Assembly (NCBI RefSeq): GCF_029873635.1
Contig: NC_080420.1
Span: 34,246,231 to 34,310,230, forward strand
Direction: 5' to 3'
Length of the DNA stretch: 64,000 bases
Origin: Malania oleifera
Taxonomy: Eukaryota > Streptophyta > Magnoliopsida > Santalales > Ximeniaceae
Notes under the pieces: model-generated
What the model was told of the DNA's origin: nothing
Database searches by the model: none
What the model saw: only the letters and a program-made list of their open reading frames with translations
In this document: piece after piece, positions 44,458 through 55,505 of the stretch
Layout of the letters: each line of letters starts with the position of its first letter
How positions within the stretch are numbered: position 1 is the first letter of the stretch
Made by a program: the position numbers and the translations under genes

Positions 44458-45872
44458 TGTTGAGCACCCTGTAGTCCTTATAGGCCTGCATCAAAACTAG
44501 TTATATTCAGTTCACCCTATAGTCCTTATAGGGCTCCAAAACTGATATATTCAATTCAATTCAAGCAACATGCCTTAATAGGATGGCGCACCTAACTTTC
44601 CTGATCAGATCTAAGTTAACTGGGACTACTCCACAAGGCTAGTATCCCTCTTCAAGCCTGCGCTTGGAATACAACTAATGTGTATAAAATGTGTGCACGA
44701 TAATACGCCTCTAGACAAGCAGATGTGTGCACCAATACAGTTCAATCAATATTACAAGCACGGATGATATGTAAATATGCTCAGTGCTCTATTGTGTGCT
44801 AAACACTCAATCAAGTATGGATTTTTAGTTCAGATCTAGAGTGTATATCCGAACAAAATTTGAAACACAATATATGAATAACTCAAGATCATGTCAGGGT
44901 TTCAAATATGCTAAGCAAGTTGAATCGAACAAACTCAATAAGATATTTTATCATACAATGCACAATGAAGTTGTTTGACAGACTAGCTTTTTGAAAAGGA
45001 TTTTTACACACCAAAAACTAGGTTTAGGTGTCTTGCAATAACAATGCAAGAACCACAACCCTCAAAGTTTTTCCACACTAGATTTATCAAATGAAATTGG
45101 TGGAAGAACTTTAATACTAAACTCTCAAAGAAAATCAAACAAACAATAATACAAACGAGAGTTCTAACTAGAGAGATTAAGCACAATAGCCTTAGAGATA
45201 CTCACAATGCTTAAAGAGATCAATAGTGAGAAGTATGTGAGTGTTTTGAAGAGTATTTGGCTAATATATGGTTTTAGATGTTGAGAAAATTTTGCTCTAA
45301 TCAAGTTTTCTAATCCTTACTAATTATGACAAATGAATGGATATATATAGGTAAGGAGGATTTTTTGACCGTTGGGGACACAATGAGTATAATTAAAATT
45401 GTTTCAAAAGCCATTAATAAAATTAAACCAGTTTACCCCATTTAAAAATCAGTAAAAATTATTTTAACCCGCAAGGTTTGGGTGCCCGAATAAAGATAGT
45501 CAAGAAAACCGTTCAGTCACCTGAAGTTATGCTCGGGTGGCTGAATGAAAGTCAGTAGCAAAATGTTCGTAAGTTCGGGTGTCCAGTTCCAAGTTCGGTT
45601 AACCGAACTAACCACTTTGGTTGCCCAAGCCTAATTTCAACGTAATTAAGCGGTCACTCGGGTAGTTGAAAAGTGCTTTGTCATGAGTTCAGGTGCCTAA
45701 GGAAGACTCGTTCGAATCAGGTTTGGGTGCCCGAACACCAAGTCAACATTTTGATTGATTCAGTTGCTCGAGCCGTTTTACACGACATAGGTTCGGTTGT
45801 CTGAACCCTCTTAACAATTTCCATTCAATTTATTTTAGCCTTGATTTGATTCCCCTGATATGAAAGGTGATG
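44458..45872 (-). mobile_element. LTR-like segment, minus strand, family uncertain
   Basis: On the minus strand a dyad array (45800-45475; motifs TTCGGGCACCCAAA, TTCAGGTGACTGAAC) precedes CTATATATATCC (about 45346-45334) and then U5-like text. This matches the array-then-TATA layout of the other LTRs. Neither edge is proven; TGTTGAGCACC at 44458 could be the left edge. No coding text. Confidence 0.4.
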
Positions 45873-48069
45873 TTGGGGACTTTTGTGTTTAATGTAGGTA
45901 ACTAAAGTCCAACTATGGTCGATTTGAGCATACCTACTTACCATGCATGATGCAAATTATTACAAGTCATAGGAGTACACAATCCATAATTAAATTTACA
46001 TCCCAGAATGAAGAAATGAAATAATGAATACAAATACACAATATAATTCTTCATTCTTCGACACGAACACCACACGCCATCATGATATGTCGTTTAGTCC
46101 GAATATACCTGCACAGTGAACCTACATGCAATCCTTAGTACAATCATCAGTACCAAGAGTATTTATCATAATCAAAATTGGGTGTGACCTATCAGGTCAA
46201 CACTCACCCTAACTGCTTAGGGTATTAGCTCCCCTCTGTTGTGGAGCTCTACACCGGGTCTATCTCGATTTCCTAAAATATTTAAATGATTAGGTGAGAC
46301 ATATCTCAGTAAGACGGAATAAATTAGCTACAGTGTGTGGTAGTATGAGATTCATTATATCATATCATATATTCATTTTAATAATAATATCTTCTGAGAA
46401 AATAATCCATTTCCACAATCATAAGCATATAAGTATAAAACACAAGCTTTTATAAGTTTTTACTTCCATTTCCAAAATCATTCGTTCGTAATCCAAGTTT
46501 ACCCTGATTCGAACTTGGGGGGTATAACAACTCTACTATACAACTTTGTCTACTGTCACGCCACATGCTTCACGAGCCCGTGTGGTTGCACTAACTCTAC
46601 TAGCAACAGTATCGTGCTTAATATCACAACCCATTACAAGGGTTTCCATATCCATCCATTAGAGTTATAACTATCACATACCAATAATCATTATGCGATA
46701 TTGACATTTCATCAATCACATGTCTATATTCCTATTTCAGAATTTCACATTTCAATTTTCACAATTCAATATTCATATTGCAGAATTAACGATTCAATAT
46801 TCACATTTCTCATTTCCATATTCCAATATATGTATTATAGTATTCACATTACAATACATACATTCACATATACTCAATTTCATATTCTCATATCAGTATT
46901 CACAAATCATTATTCTCATTGTAGCATTATCCTTGCAATGTTCACATTTTCAATATACTCATATCATATTCGTATTGCAGTATTTACGTTGCAATATTTT
47001 CATTTCTCTTTTTCACATTTCAAAATCTGCATTGCAGTATTAACATTGAAATATTCACATAATCAGTATTCTTAACTCAGTTTTCACAATTTAGTATTCA
47101 CAACTTATTTCATTTCATATTACCATATACATATCTCATATTCATCATTTCTCAGAAGATATACATCTTTTAGTGCATTTCACTTTCATAATTTCAAATC
47201 TCATATCTCATTTCACATTTCCAGGGTAAATCATTTAACCTAGTATAAACATTTCTCAATATAATTCATATGTCACACAAATTTCATCTAATATTTATAT
47301 CATAATAAATTTTAGGTAAAATAACATAATTTCATTTCTCATATTTTTTAACACATAATTTTCATAAAAAGACTGCTATAATTTATTCCCTTTGCCTGAC
47401 TTACTAAGAGGTCCACTAATACCCCAAATCTGACACTCCTCGGCGTTCACAACTCAAAAGCCTAAAAATCACATTTTTTACCAAATTAAACAACCCAACT
47501 CCCAGAACATTTTATCATTCAGAAATATCTAAACTCTATATACTGCAAGTTAACTTTAAAACCCTTAAAGTATCTCACTTACTCTAGTTTTGGGATGGTG
47601 CCTCAGAATCCCAAACTAAAAATTTACTCCACCTATGTTGCATAGAATCTTCTGAGGAACCTCGGGGCGGTTCCCAATCGTCGATTCGAGTTGTAACGAA
47701 GCCGGAAATGAAGAGAGAAGTGAGAGAGAGCCATGCATCTAAAGAGAGAAAGAAAGAATAACGCTGAAAAATGAGGGTTTCGCCATTTATAGCTTGGGAT
47801 TCATCAATGAATTCAAGTGATTTGTTGACAAATACATGAAGGCACTTCATTGACGAGGAGACTCTTTTGTCGATGAACCTGCAATTCCCTAAATTCTCTC
47901 AGTAATCTCTCGTTGACGAGACACATGTACCTCATCGCTGAAATCTATGGGACATTTGTCGACCAAGACCTTGAGTTCGTTGACGAAGCCATGTTTTCTC
48001 TCCCTTTAAAAATTCCATTTTTCCTTATCTTTCATTACTTTTATTAATTTAATTTTTCGGGTCTCTACA
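45873..48069 (-). mobile_element. Solo LTR of the chromovirus family (third copy)
   Basis: It ends CGGGTCTCTACA at 48069 on the plus strand, that is, starts TGTAGAGACCCG on the minus strand like the LTR at 18244. The block near 46291 (AGGTGAGACATATCTCAGTAAG) aligns with 1371 and 16380. The left edge is placed at 45873 by length and by flanks GGTGA/GATGA (4 of 5). It contains a CTATAAATGG TATA (about 47795-47786) with GTCGACGA-like palindromes upstream on the minus strand (47810-47990). Confidence 0.75.
46700..47225. repeat. Degenerate tandem array of TTCACATTGCAATATTCACATT-like units
   Basis: About 525 bp in which a 20-24-bp AT-rich unit (TTCACAT, CAATATTCACA, TTTCATATT) recurs many times with substitutions. 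Two overlapping frames across it are low-complexity artefacts. Confidence 0.75.
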
Positions 48070-48216
48070 GATGACCTTACCAAAAATCGGTTTAGCAGAA
48101 TGGAGATTAGAATGATAACGAAGCTTCGACTAAGGGGTGACAAGCCATTGCTCGATGTTGTTATCATCCCTTTCGGAAGAAGATCCTCAGTTTGCTATAG
48201 TCTTGGTGTGAGGCAT
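48070..48216 (-). pseudogene. Start of the extra 3' ORF in the minus-strand gag element, cut by the chromovirus LTR
   Basis: From the minus-strand ATG at 48216 the text reads MPHTKTIAN, stop, GSSSERDDNNIEQWLVTP, then after another stop SAKPIFGKV. It aligns with the ORF start at 3961 (MPRTKYTVKRGFTSEKDDFN...WLMTPH...ATKPIFSKV). It ends at the LTR edge 48069/48070. It shows that the extra ORF also exists in a pol-less element. Confidence 0.7.
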
Positions 48217-48390
48217 CTTTGATTTGTGAAGGATGGAAGAAATTAGCCAAGAGAAACCCTAGAATCTGAGGGAAAGAGTGTAGGAGAAGAATTTTGGAGC
48301 TTTGATTTGAGGGATTTTGAGTGAGGAATCAAGGGAGACCAAGAGTTGGAACTTCAGGTGAGTGATGGAACAGGATTCAGTAGCCTAAAG

Positions 48391-48776
48391 TTAGGGTTTT
48401 CGCGCTTAAAATATATAGATCTCACGAGTTCAAGCGCCTGAATATTAAGTTCAGTTACCTGAAGATTTATAGAAATTAAATCTCAATAGGCAGTAGCACC
48501 TCAGTCGCCTGAGGTCTGATGGCTCAGGTGCTCAAGCCTTTAATATACAGTGTTCAGTTGCCTGAGCTTCCAAGCTTAATCGCTTGATCCCCTTAACCTT
48601 CTAAATATTTTCTTTTCACTTAACATGAACTCTTCCTTCCTTTGATTTATCATATTATCAGGCTTCAATTATCTTTTCAATTTGGCTTTTGAGGCATATG
48701 GCTTTTTTTTTTTAATCTTTGAACATAAGCTTCGAACACTCCAAATTTTCTTGATGTTTGGCCAACAATGACATTT
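48391..48776 (-). promoter_or_regulatory. Post-gag U3-like module: TGTTGGCC start, dyads, TATA, AAAACCCTAA
   Basis: On the minus strand TGTTGGCCAAACATC (about 48768) opens the module. Dyads CCTCAGGCGACTGAGG, TTCAGGTAACTGAAC and TTCAGGCGCTTGAAC follow (48600-48425), then CTATATATTTTAAG (about 48418-48405) and AAAACCCTAAC (48400-48390). The extra ORF starts 175 bp further on. This is the clearest copy of the module. Confidence 0.6.
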
Positions 48777-48889
48777 TGTGTTTATTTGATATATATCATA
48801 AGCTCTTCTTTTAGAGTTCTACTGATTTAATATCCTTGGGTTGGATTAATTGGATTTCTTACTTTCTAAAAGTGAATAGCTAATCCTAA

Positions 48890-50757
48890 TGTCTTTGAAG
48901 TCTTATTATCTAGGTACCCATACTTTCTTGGGTCCGGATGGTTTAGCAAGTGATGTTTCTTTTATTCTCCAAACTTATTTAACTTTCACACCCTTTCTTT
49001 TTAATGGGCATTCAAACTCAATGTGTCATTTCTCCTTACGTAGAAAACATGTGGTATGAGTGTAATCATTTGAGGAGGTGCTAGCATAATCTTTGGAGGT
49101 TTTTGTAAAGTATCCCATGTAAAGATTCTTTTTCCTTGTATTTTCAACTCCATTGAATCCTATGCCTTCTTTATTCAAGGACATTCTTTGTGCGCCAATT
49201 ATTTTATCAAAGTTCTCCTTTCCTCTAGTAAAATTATAGATAATTTTGGCTTGGTCCTCAATTTTACTTTTAAGATCACAGATTTCTAAGTCTTGTGTAT
49301 TCTTACTCTTTTCTTGCAAGTTTACTTGGTCTTAATACATCTTTCTGATTTTGTTCTCCAGTTTAGAAATATATTGATCTTTCTCATTTTCATTGGAAGT
49401 TTGGGATCTTATATCTTCTAATTCCTTCATCATATTTTCATTCTTACTTTCTAATCTCTTGATTTTCAAATATTTTTCTCTTTCGGCAAGTTTTTGAAAT
49501 TCTGATTCTTTCATTACAGTTTCATTCTTATTTTTCAATGATGTGTATCTTTTAGTCAAATTAACTAGAAGCTTATGAACTTTGAATAGTTCACTTTGTA
49601 GTTCTTCATAAGATGGCATACTCTCATCATTAGATTCATTAGATGAATCACTACTATAATCATTAAATGATTTGGATGAAGAGCTTTATTTTTCATCATC
49701 GTCTCATGCCATAAAGCAAGCAACCTCTTGGTCACTTGATTCACTTTCTAAACTACTTGTACTAGTATCATCCCATGTAGTGACTTTCATTGCCCTTTCT
49801 TTTTTCTTTTTGGAATCGTTCTTAAGTTGTGGACAATAATGTTTTATGTGTCCAACTTTCTTGAAATTATAGCATGCAGGAGGTTCTTTCTTTGTTTCTT
49901 TCTTATTAGTTTCTTCTTCATCTGATTTTGAGTTCAGGATTTTTCTTTTAAATTTATTCTTCCTTCTAAGTATTTTTGCAAGTTTCATGGATATGAAAGC
50001 TATTTCATTTGTATCCATCTCTTCTTCATCTTCATCACTAAAGCTTTTGTTTGAGGCTTTAAATGCAATAGATTCCTAGGCTTTAGATTTTCCACTTCTT
50101 TCATTTATCACCATCTCATATGTGAGAAGGGATCCGATTAACTCATCAAAGAAGGTATTTTTCAGGTTTCTACCTTCCATTATTACTGTGGCCTTTGGTT
50201 CCCATATTGAAGGAAGTCCTCTAAGGATTTTTCTAATCATTTCATATATTGAATAATTTTTCCCTAGAGCATTTAAGGAATTTATATTGTGAGTGAACCT
50301 AGTATACATGCTAGTGATAGTTTCTTCCGAATTCATCTTAAAGGCCTCATACTTGCTAGTGAGCATGTCGATTCTACTATCTCTAACATCTATAGTTCCT
50401 TCATAGGTTACTTCTAACTTGTCCCAAATTTCTTTGGCTGACTTACATGTCATGACTCTATTAAACTCATTTACGTCTAAAGCACAATATAATGCATTCA
50501 TGACACTTGAGTTTACTTGCATCATTTTATAGTCATTATCAGTCAAATCTCTTTCTTCTTTAGGAACTTCTTTACCGTCTACTAATTTAGTGGGGATGTA
50601 GTCACCATGTGTGACAACTTTCCATGCTTTCCAATCTATGGTTTGAATATATATTCTCATTCGTTGTTTCCAAAACATATAGTTTAAATAAAAAAAAAAT
50701 AGGCGGTCTAGTTGAGGATTGGCCCTTAGCAAAAGGGGATACAGCTAAGTGTGCCAT
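48890..50757 (-). pseudogene. Sirevirus-like gag, minus strand (copy 3), pol absent
   Basis: The minus-strand ATG at 50757 (MAHLAVSPF) is followed by a frameshift in an A-run near 50690, then a long frame with YMFWKQRMRIYIQTIDWKAW, VTHGDYIPTKLVDGKEV, EFNRVMTCKSAKEIWDKLEV and MIRKILRGLPSIWEPKA. Next come a knuckle (CYNFKKVGHIKHYC, second Cys lost), an acidic stretch, a Lys/Glu coiled coil (49619-49332), GIGFNGVENTRKKNLYMGYF and a second, degraded knuckle near 49050. It ends KKVWVPR near 48910. As in copies 1 and 2 no pol follows; the U3-like module begins about 140 bp later. Confidence 0.9.
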
Positions 50758-50799
50758 TTAGACCTTTATATAGCTTCTAATTAAGATTTTCTATAACTT

Positions 50800-50814
50800 G
50801 ACTCTAATACCAAT
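50800..50814 (-). promoter_or_regulatory. Primer binding site of copy 3
   Basis: On the minus strand ATTGGTATTAGAGTC directly follows the LTR end, a two-mismatch form of the tRNA-iMet site. Confidence 0.85.
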
Positions 50815-52619
50815 TGAAAGTTAAGGTGTAGTCCCAAAAGGGGGGTGAATTGGGTTGATAAAATTCTTTTAAGTGTTTTTATAAATTTACAACTTTTTGT
50901 ATACTTAAGCAAACACGCAAGAATGTTTTGATTTTATATACTCAATTTAAACCAACCACAACCAATCACTTCAATATCAATCACAAACCAAACAACAATC
51001 AATTAACCAACCACACAATACTTAACCAATTTGAAGAGCTGCAACAATTCCTTATTTTAGTGTTTTCAAAAATTCCAATTTATAGTCCTATATGAATGAA
51101 TTTTTAAGTCCTCCTTTTAATCAAGATTTTCGAAAAATATTAATCAATGTACTCCCTTTAAGGTTTCTGTAAAAGATTAACCAACGTACTTTCTTAAATT
51201 AAAAGGTCTTCTCAATCTCAATTTTCAGCAACCTGCACTTTGAAACACAATTTGTATATGCTGAAATTTAAAGAGTAAAGGATAAGAGTGAGACCAAGAT
51301 TTTTTACGAGGTTCGACTTATCCCTAGCCTACATCCTTGCCTTAGGCAAGACCACCTAAGGATTCCACTAACACATTCCTTTGCAGGCGGAACAAACCGT
51401 TTACAATCCCTCCTTTAGGGTGGAGCCCCATCTCCAAGCAATACCCTACGCTTGGTACAACAATCTAATGACCTGAACCGTCAAAGAAACAAGAAATAAG
51501 AAATAATTTCTTTTGTACAATAGATGCTCTAAAATAGAGCTAGTTAGTACAATTGAAAGCAATAATATACTTCAAAACAAATGTCAAAAGAAATTGAATT
51601 GAAGCTCAAGAATTAATTCACCAGAATACTTCTTTTGATGTGAATCACTAAATCAGAGGTTTCAACTCATATAAGATTGATAAGAGACTTAGAGAAACTT
51701 AGCAATTCTCAATTTGAAAAAGTGAGCAAGAGAGCTTTGAGAGAGCAAGAAAAATTTTAGCTTGAGAGCAGATTTTCAATGCTTAGTGTCAATTTGATTA
51801 GAGAAATCATGTATTTATAGGCTCAAAAAGGTTTAATTCGTGTTTTCTAAGTTACTTGGAGTGTTTCCCAAGTTAATACAAAATTTGGGGCACAAGAAAC
51901 ATAAATTTGAATTTTAAAACTTTTAAATAATATAGCTGTTAACAATGTTCAGGCGCTTGAGGTCTCGGGGTCAGTCGCCTGAGATTCCTTAAAATTGTGT
52001 AATTTTCAACTGGAAATAGGGTCAGGAGCCTAAGGTTACCAGGGTCAGTCGCCTGAGCATACACTGTCTCTTTAGAAATTGCTCAGGAAAATCTTTAGGG
52101 GCCTGAGGTTAAATCTTCAGTCGCCTGAATAGATCTAAATTCTATTTTTCAATTTTGTTTTCAAAACCACTTAGCCATCTTGTTTTATTAGTTTAAAAGA
52201 ACATTTTCTGGGATTTTAAAATAAGGTCTCTAAGACCATGACAACCCCTATTGAGCTTCAAAACATTTCTACATGAGATTTTTTATGAAGTACTTACATA
52301 ATTCATCCTAAAGCCTTAAACACTCTAAGCTTGAAGTCTTTATATGTGTCTTGTCTTTGAATCCACTTTGACTTGAACTTGAGTCATCTTTAGGCTTCCA
52401 TATGCTTTGATCATTTTGGTCTATTTGAGCATTCTTTGGATCAGTTTGAAGATGAGTGTGCTTTATAGTACTTAGTGACCTTGAACTTGCATTTCTTTTG
52501 ATCTTTTGAACTTTGACATTCAAGCTTTCTTGAAATATCATCACTTAAACACAACATGTTAAATCAACCTTTATTTGTTTTCATCAAAATGAGATTCGAA
52601 AGCCATGTTTAGGCCAACA
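50815..52619 (-). mobile_element. 5' LTR of copy 3 (Sirevirus-like)
   Basis: The 1805-bp LTR starts TGTTGGCCTAAACATGG at 52619 and ends CTTAACTTTCA at 50815 next to the primer site. It has a CAGTCGCCTGA-type dyad array (52135-51955) and CTATAAATAC (about 51822-51813). The U5 GGAACAAA / GGTATTGCTTGGAGATGG blocks are shared with the other Sirevirus-like LTRs. Confidence 0.9.
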
Positions 52620-53236
52620 CACTACAAAAAATAAGGTTATTAGTAACGGATCAAAATCATCACTAATACTATTAGTGGTGGTTTTGTGAATATTAGTGAC
52701 GGTTTTGAATTAGTCGCTATATCTGTCTTTATTAATACTTAATTAGTGACAGATTAAAACCTTCACTAAAAACCTAACTCGTCACTATAGATTCTACATC
52801 GACTCGATCAAAAAGCATCATTAAAGCCATAGTATTAGTGTCAATTTTAAATTCATCACTAATGTTCTATTATTAGTGACGGTTTAAAAATAGTCTCTAT
52901 TGCTCACAAGAACCATTACTAATGCTATATTATTAGTGACAGTTTGAAAATTATCACTATTGCTCACAGGAACCGCCACTAATACTATATTATTAGTGAC
53001 GGTTTGAAAACCTTCACTAAAACATTTTAAAAAGGCAATTATTAGTGATTTCCCGCAATAGTTTGAGCAGGAAAATTGGATTTTAGTGATGAGATTATTA
53101 GTGACGGTTTCAAAATCGTCACTAATACGACACTATTAGTGACAGTTGCTAAAACTATCACTAATACCCACTTTTAGTGACGAAATTAAAATCACCACTA
53201 ATAATTTCATCACTAAAAACCAGTTTCTTTGTAGTG
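52620..53236. mobile_element. Non-autonomous CACTA element (617 bp)
   Basis: It starts CACTACAAAAAA and ends TTCTTTGTAGTG, the CACTA-superfamily termini, with a 3-bp duplication ACA (52617-52619 and 53237-53239). The interior consists of many copies of a subterminal motif like ATTAGTGACGGTTT in both orientations (at least ten). No transposase is encoded, so it depends on an autonomous CACTA transposase. Confidence 0.93.
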
Positions 53237-53239
53237 ACA

Positions 53240-55505
53240 CATGCTTTTTATCTCCAATGTGTACTATGTGCCTACTATAAAAACTAATATACTTCGTCTC
53301 AGACAACTTATAGAGAAAGGTTACAATATTAGCCTTAGAGATATGCAACTTATCATTTTTGATACTCAAGGAAAGCTGGTTACCTGAGTACAAATGGCAA
53401 AAGAATTGAATGTTTTTGCTCGCCATTCAACATGATACGCCAAGGTGTTTAAGCACTATCATCAAATACTGGCTATGGCATCTCAGGTACGAACATCAAA
53501 GCTTTGAAAGTTTAAAACAGTTGGGAAGTAAGAAGATGGTGAAAGGCTTATCCAATATCCACCATCCAAATGAGATATGTAAGAGTTATGTTCTTAGCAA
53601 ACAACATAGGAATAGCTTCAGAAAGCAAATCAACTAGAGAGCAACCACGCCGCTCTAGCTAGTACACACAAACATGTGTGGTCCATTGAGACCATTTTCA
53701 AATGGACATAACCAATACTTCCTCACCTTCATTAACGATTACAGCAGGAAGACTTGGGTGTACTTCCTGAAAAGAAAGTCAAAAGTGTTCAACAAGTTCA
53801 AAGAGTTCAAAGCCCTTCTGGAGAAGTAGAGTAGCTATCACATCAAGTCACTCCGATCAAACCAAGGAGGAGAGTACACGGAAGAACCTTTCTTGGAATT
53901 CCGTAGGCAACAAGGGATTCAAAAATAGTTCACACCGACCTACACTCCCTAGTTGAACGGTGCAGCTGAAAGAAAGAATTGCATGATCCTTAACATGGCC
54001 AAGAGTATGTTAAAGGATAAGAATGAGCCCAAAAGTTTTTGGGCAAAAATAGTGTCATGTGTAGTCTATCTGCTCAATAGGTGTCCTACAAAGAGTTTTG
54101 ATACAAAGACACCATATGAAGCCTGGAGTACTCACAAGCCCAGTATGAGTCATCGTAAAGTGTTTGGCTCCATAGCCTACGCCAAGATCCCAGAGGCAAG
54201 AAGGAAAAAGTTGGAAGATAAAGAAGAGAAGTGTATCCTTATTGGATACGACGACAACACCATGGCATATCGACTTTACAATCCCATCAACAAGAAAGTC
54301 ATTCACAATCGAGATGTCATTTTTGAAGAAAATGAATCCTGGATGTGGGACTAGGCTGAATCTTCCAAAGATGCAAAATTAACGCTTGAAGGAGAAGAAC
54401 CCACACAGACAAGAGAAGTGGTCATCGAGTCACAAGTTCCCGAACTGCAGACACCTCCACACGGTTTCCATTCACCACAAAGGAATGGAGGTCCATCACC
54501 AACTGAGCGTGAAATCCCATATATGAGGCCTAGAGGAGCCTGTACCCTAGCTGATTTGTATGAAAATACAAAACCTATGGAAGAGTATGTTACTCTATAT
54601 TGCCTATTGTTGACTAGCGACCCGGTTAGCTTTGAGGAGGCTAATGAAGAAGACAAATGGAGAAAAGCGATGGATGAAAAGATTCAATCCATCAAGAAGA
54701 ACAATACTTGGGAGCTGACAAATCTCTCGAAGGGCCATAAGACTATTGAAGTGAAATAGGTCTACAAGACCAAGAAGAACGCTCAAGGAGAAGTCGAGAG
54801 ATACAAAGCAAAACTTGTTGCCAAGGGCTACTGGCAGAAGAAGGGATTAATTTTGAAGAAATATTTGTCCCGATTGCCAAGCTTGAGACTATTAGATTAT
54901 TAATTTCACTCTCTGTACAAAATGGATGGAAGATTTACCAGTTGGATGTGAAATCAACATTTCTGAACGGTTTTCTAGAAGAAGAGATCTATATCGATCA
55001 GCCATTTGGATATGTGAAAAGGGCAAAGAAGATAGAGTGTACAAGCTTAAGAAAGCACTCTATGACTTGAAGCATGCACCTCGTGCGTGGAACATAAGGA
55101 TTGATGACTATTTTCAGAAGAATGGATTTGAGAAGTGTCCTTACGAGCATACACTATGCATGAAGATGGGACAGACGGAAGCATGCTGATTGTCCGCCTA
55201 TATGTTGATGATCTGATCTTCACCGGTAACAATCTAGAGATGTTTGTCATTTTCAAAAGAAGCATGGTCAAAGAATTCAAAATGACGGATATTGGTCAGA
55301 TGGCTCATTTCCTTGGCATAGAAGTCGTGCAAAGCGAGAAGGGAATCTTCATCTCCCAGAGCCACTATGCAAAATAAATACTGAAAAAGTTTGAGATGGA
55401 CAACTGCAACCCTGTGACCACTCTGGTTGAAATGGGATTGGAGTTGAGAAAGAATGAGCAAGGAGATGTTGACCCCACATACCATTAGCTAGGGTCCCTC
55501 AATTT
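53240..55505 (+). pseudogene. Ty1/copia pol: GAG-pre-integrase, integrase, reverse transcriptase (both ends missing)
   Basis: The reading starts at NVYYVPTIKTNIL and passes through the pre-integrase zinc region (WLWHLRYEHQSFESLKQLG, SKQHRNSF). The integrase core follows ([60 protein letters not shown]) with its C-terminal region ([19 protein letters not shown]). RT comes next (EEDKWRKAMDEKIQSIKKNN, YQLDVKSTFLNGFLEEEIYI, LYVDDLIFTGNN). It stops near DPTYH at about 55485, so RNase H is lost. There are at least six stops or frameshifts (54353, 54757, near 54845, 55187, 55376). The lineage is probably Tork/Tnt1-like. Copy 3 inserted at its 5' part. Confidence 0.92.

Noticed and set aside
46701-47075. 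Two overlapping plus-strand frames of 107 and 124 codons
   Set aside because: They run through a degenerate tandem array in an LTR; the residues are just its translation.
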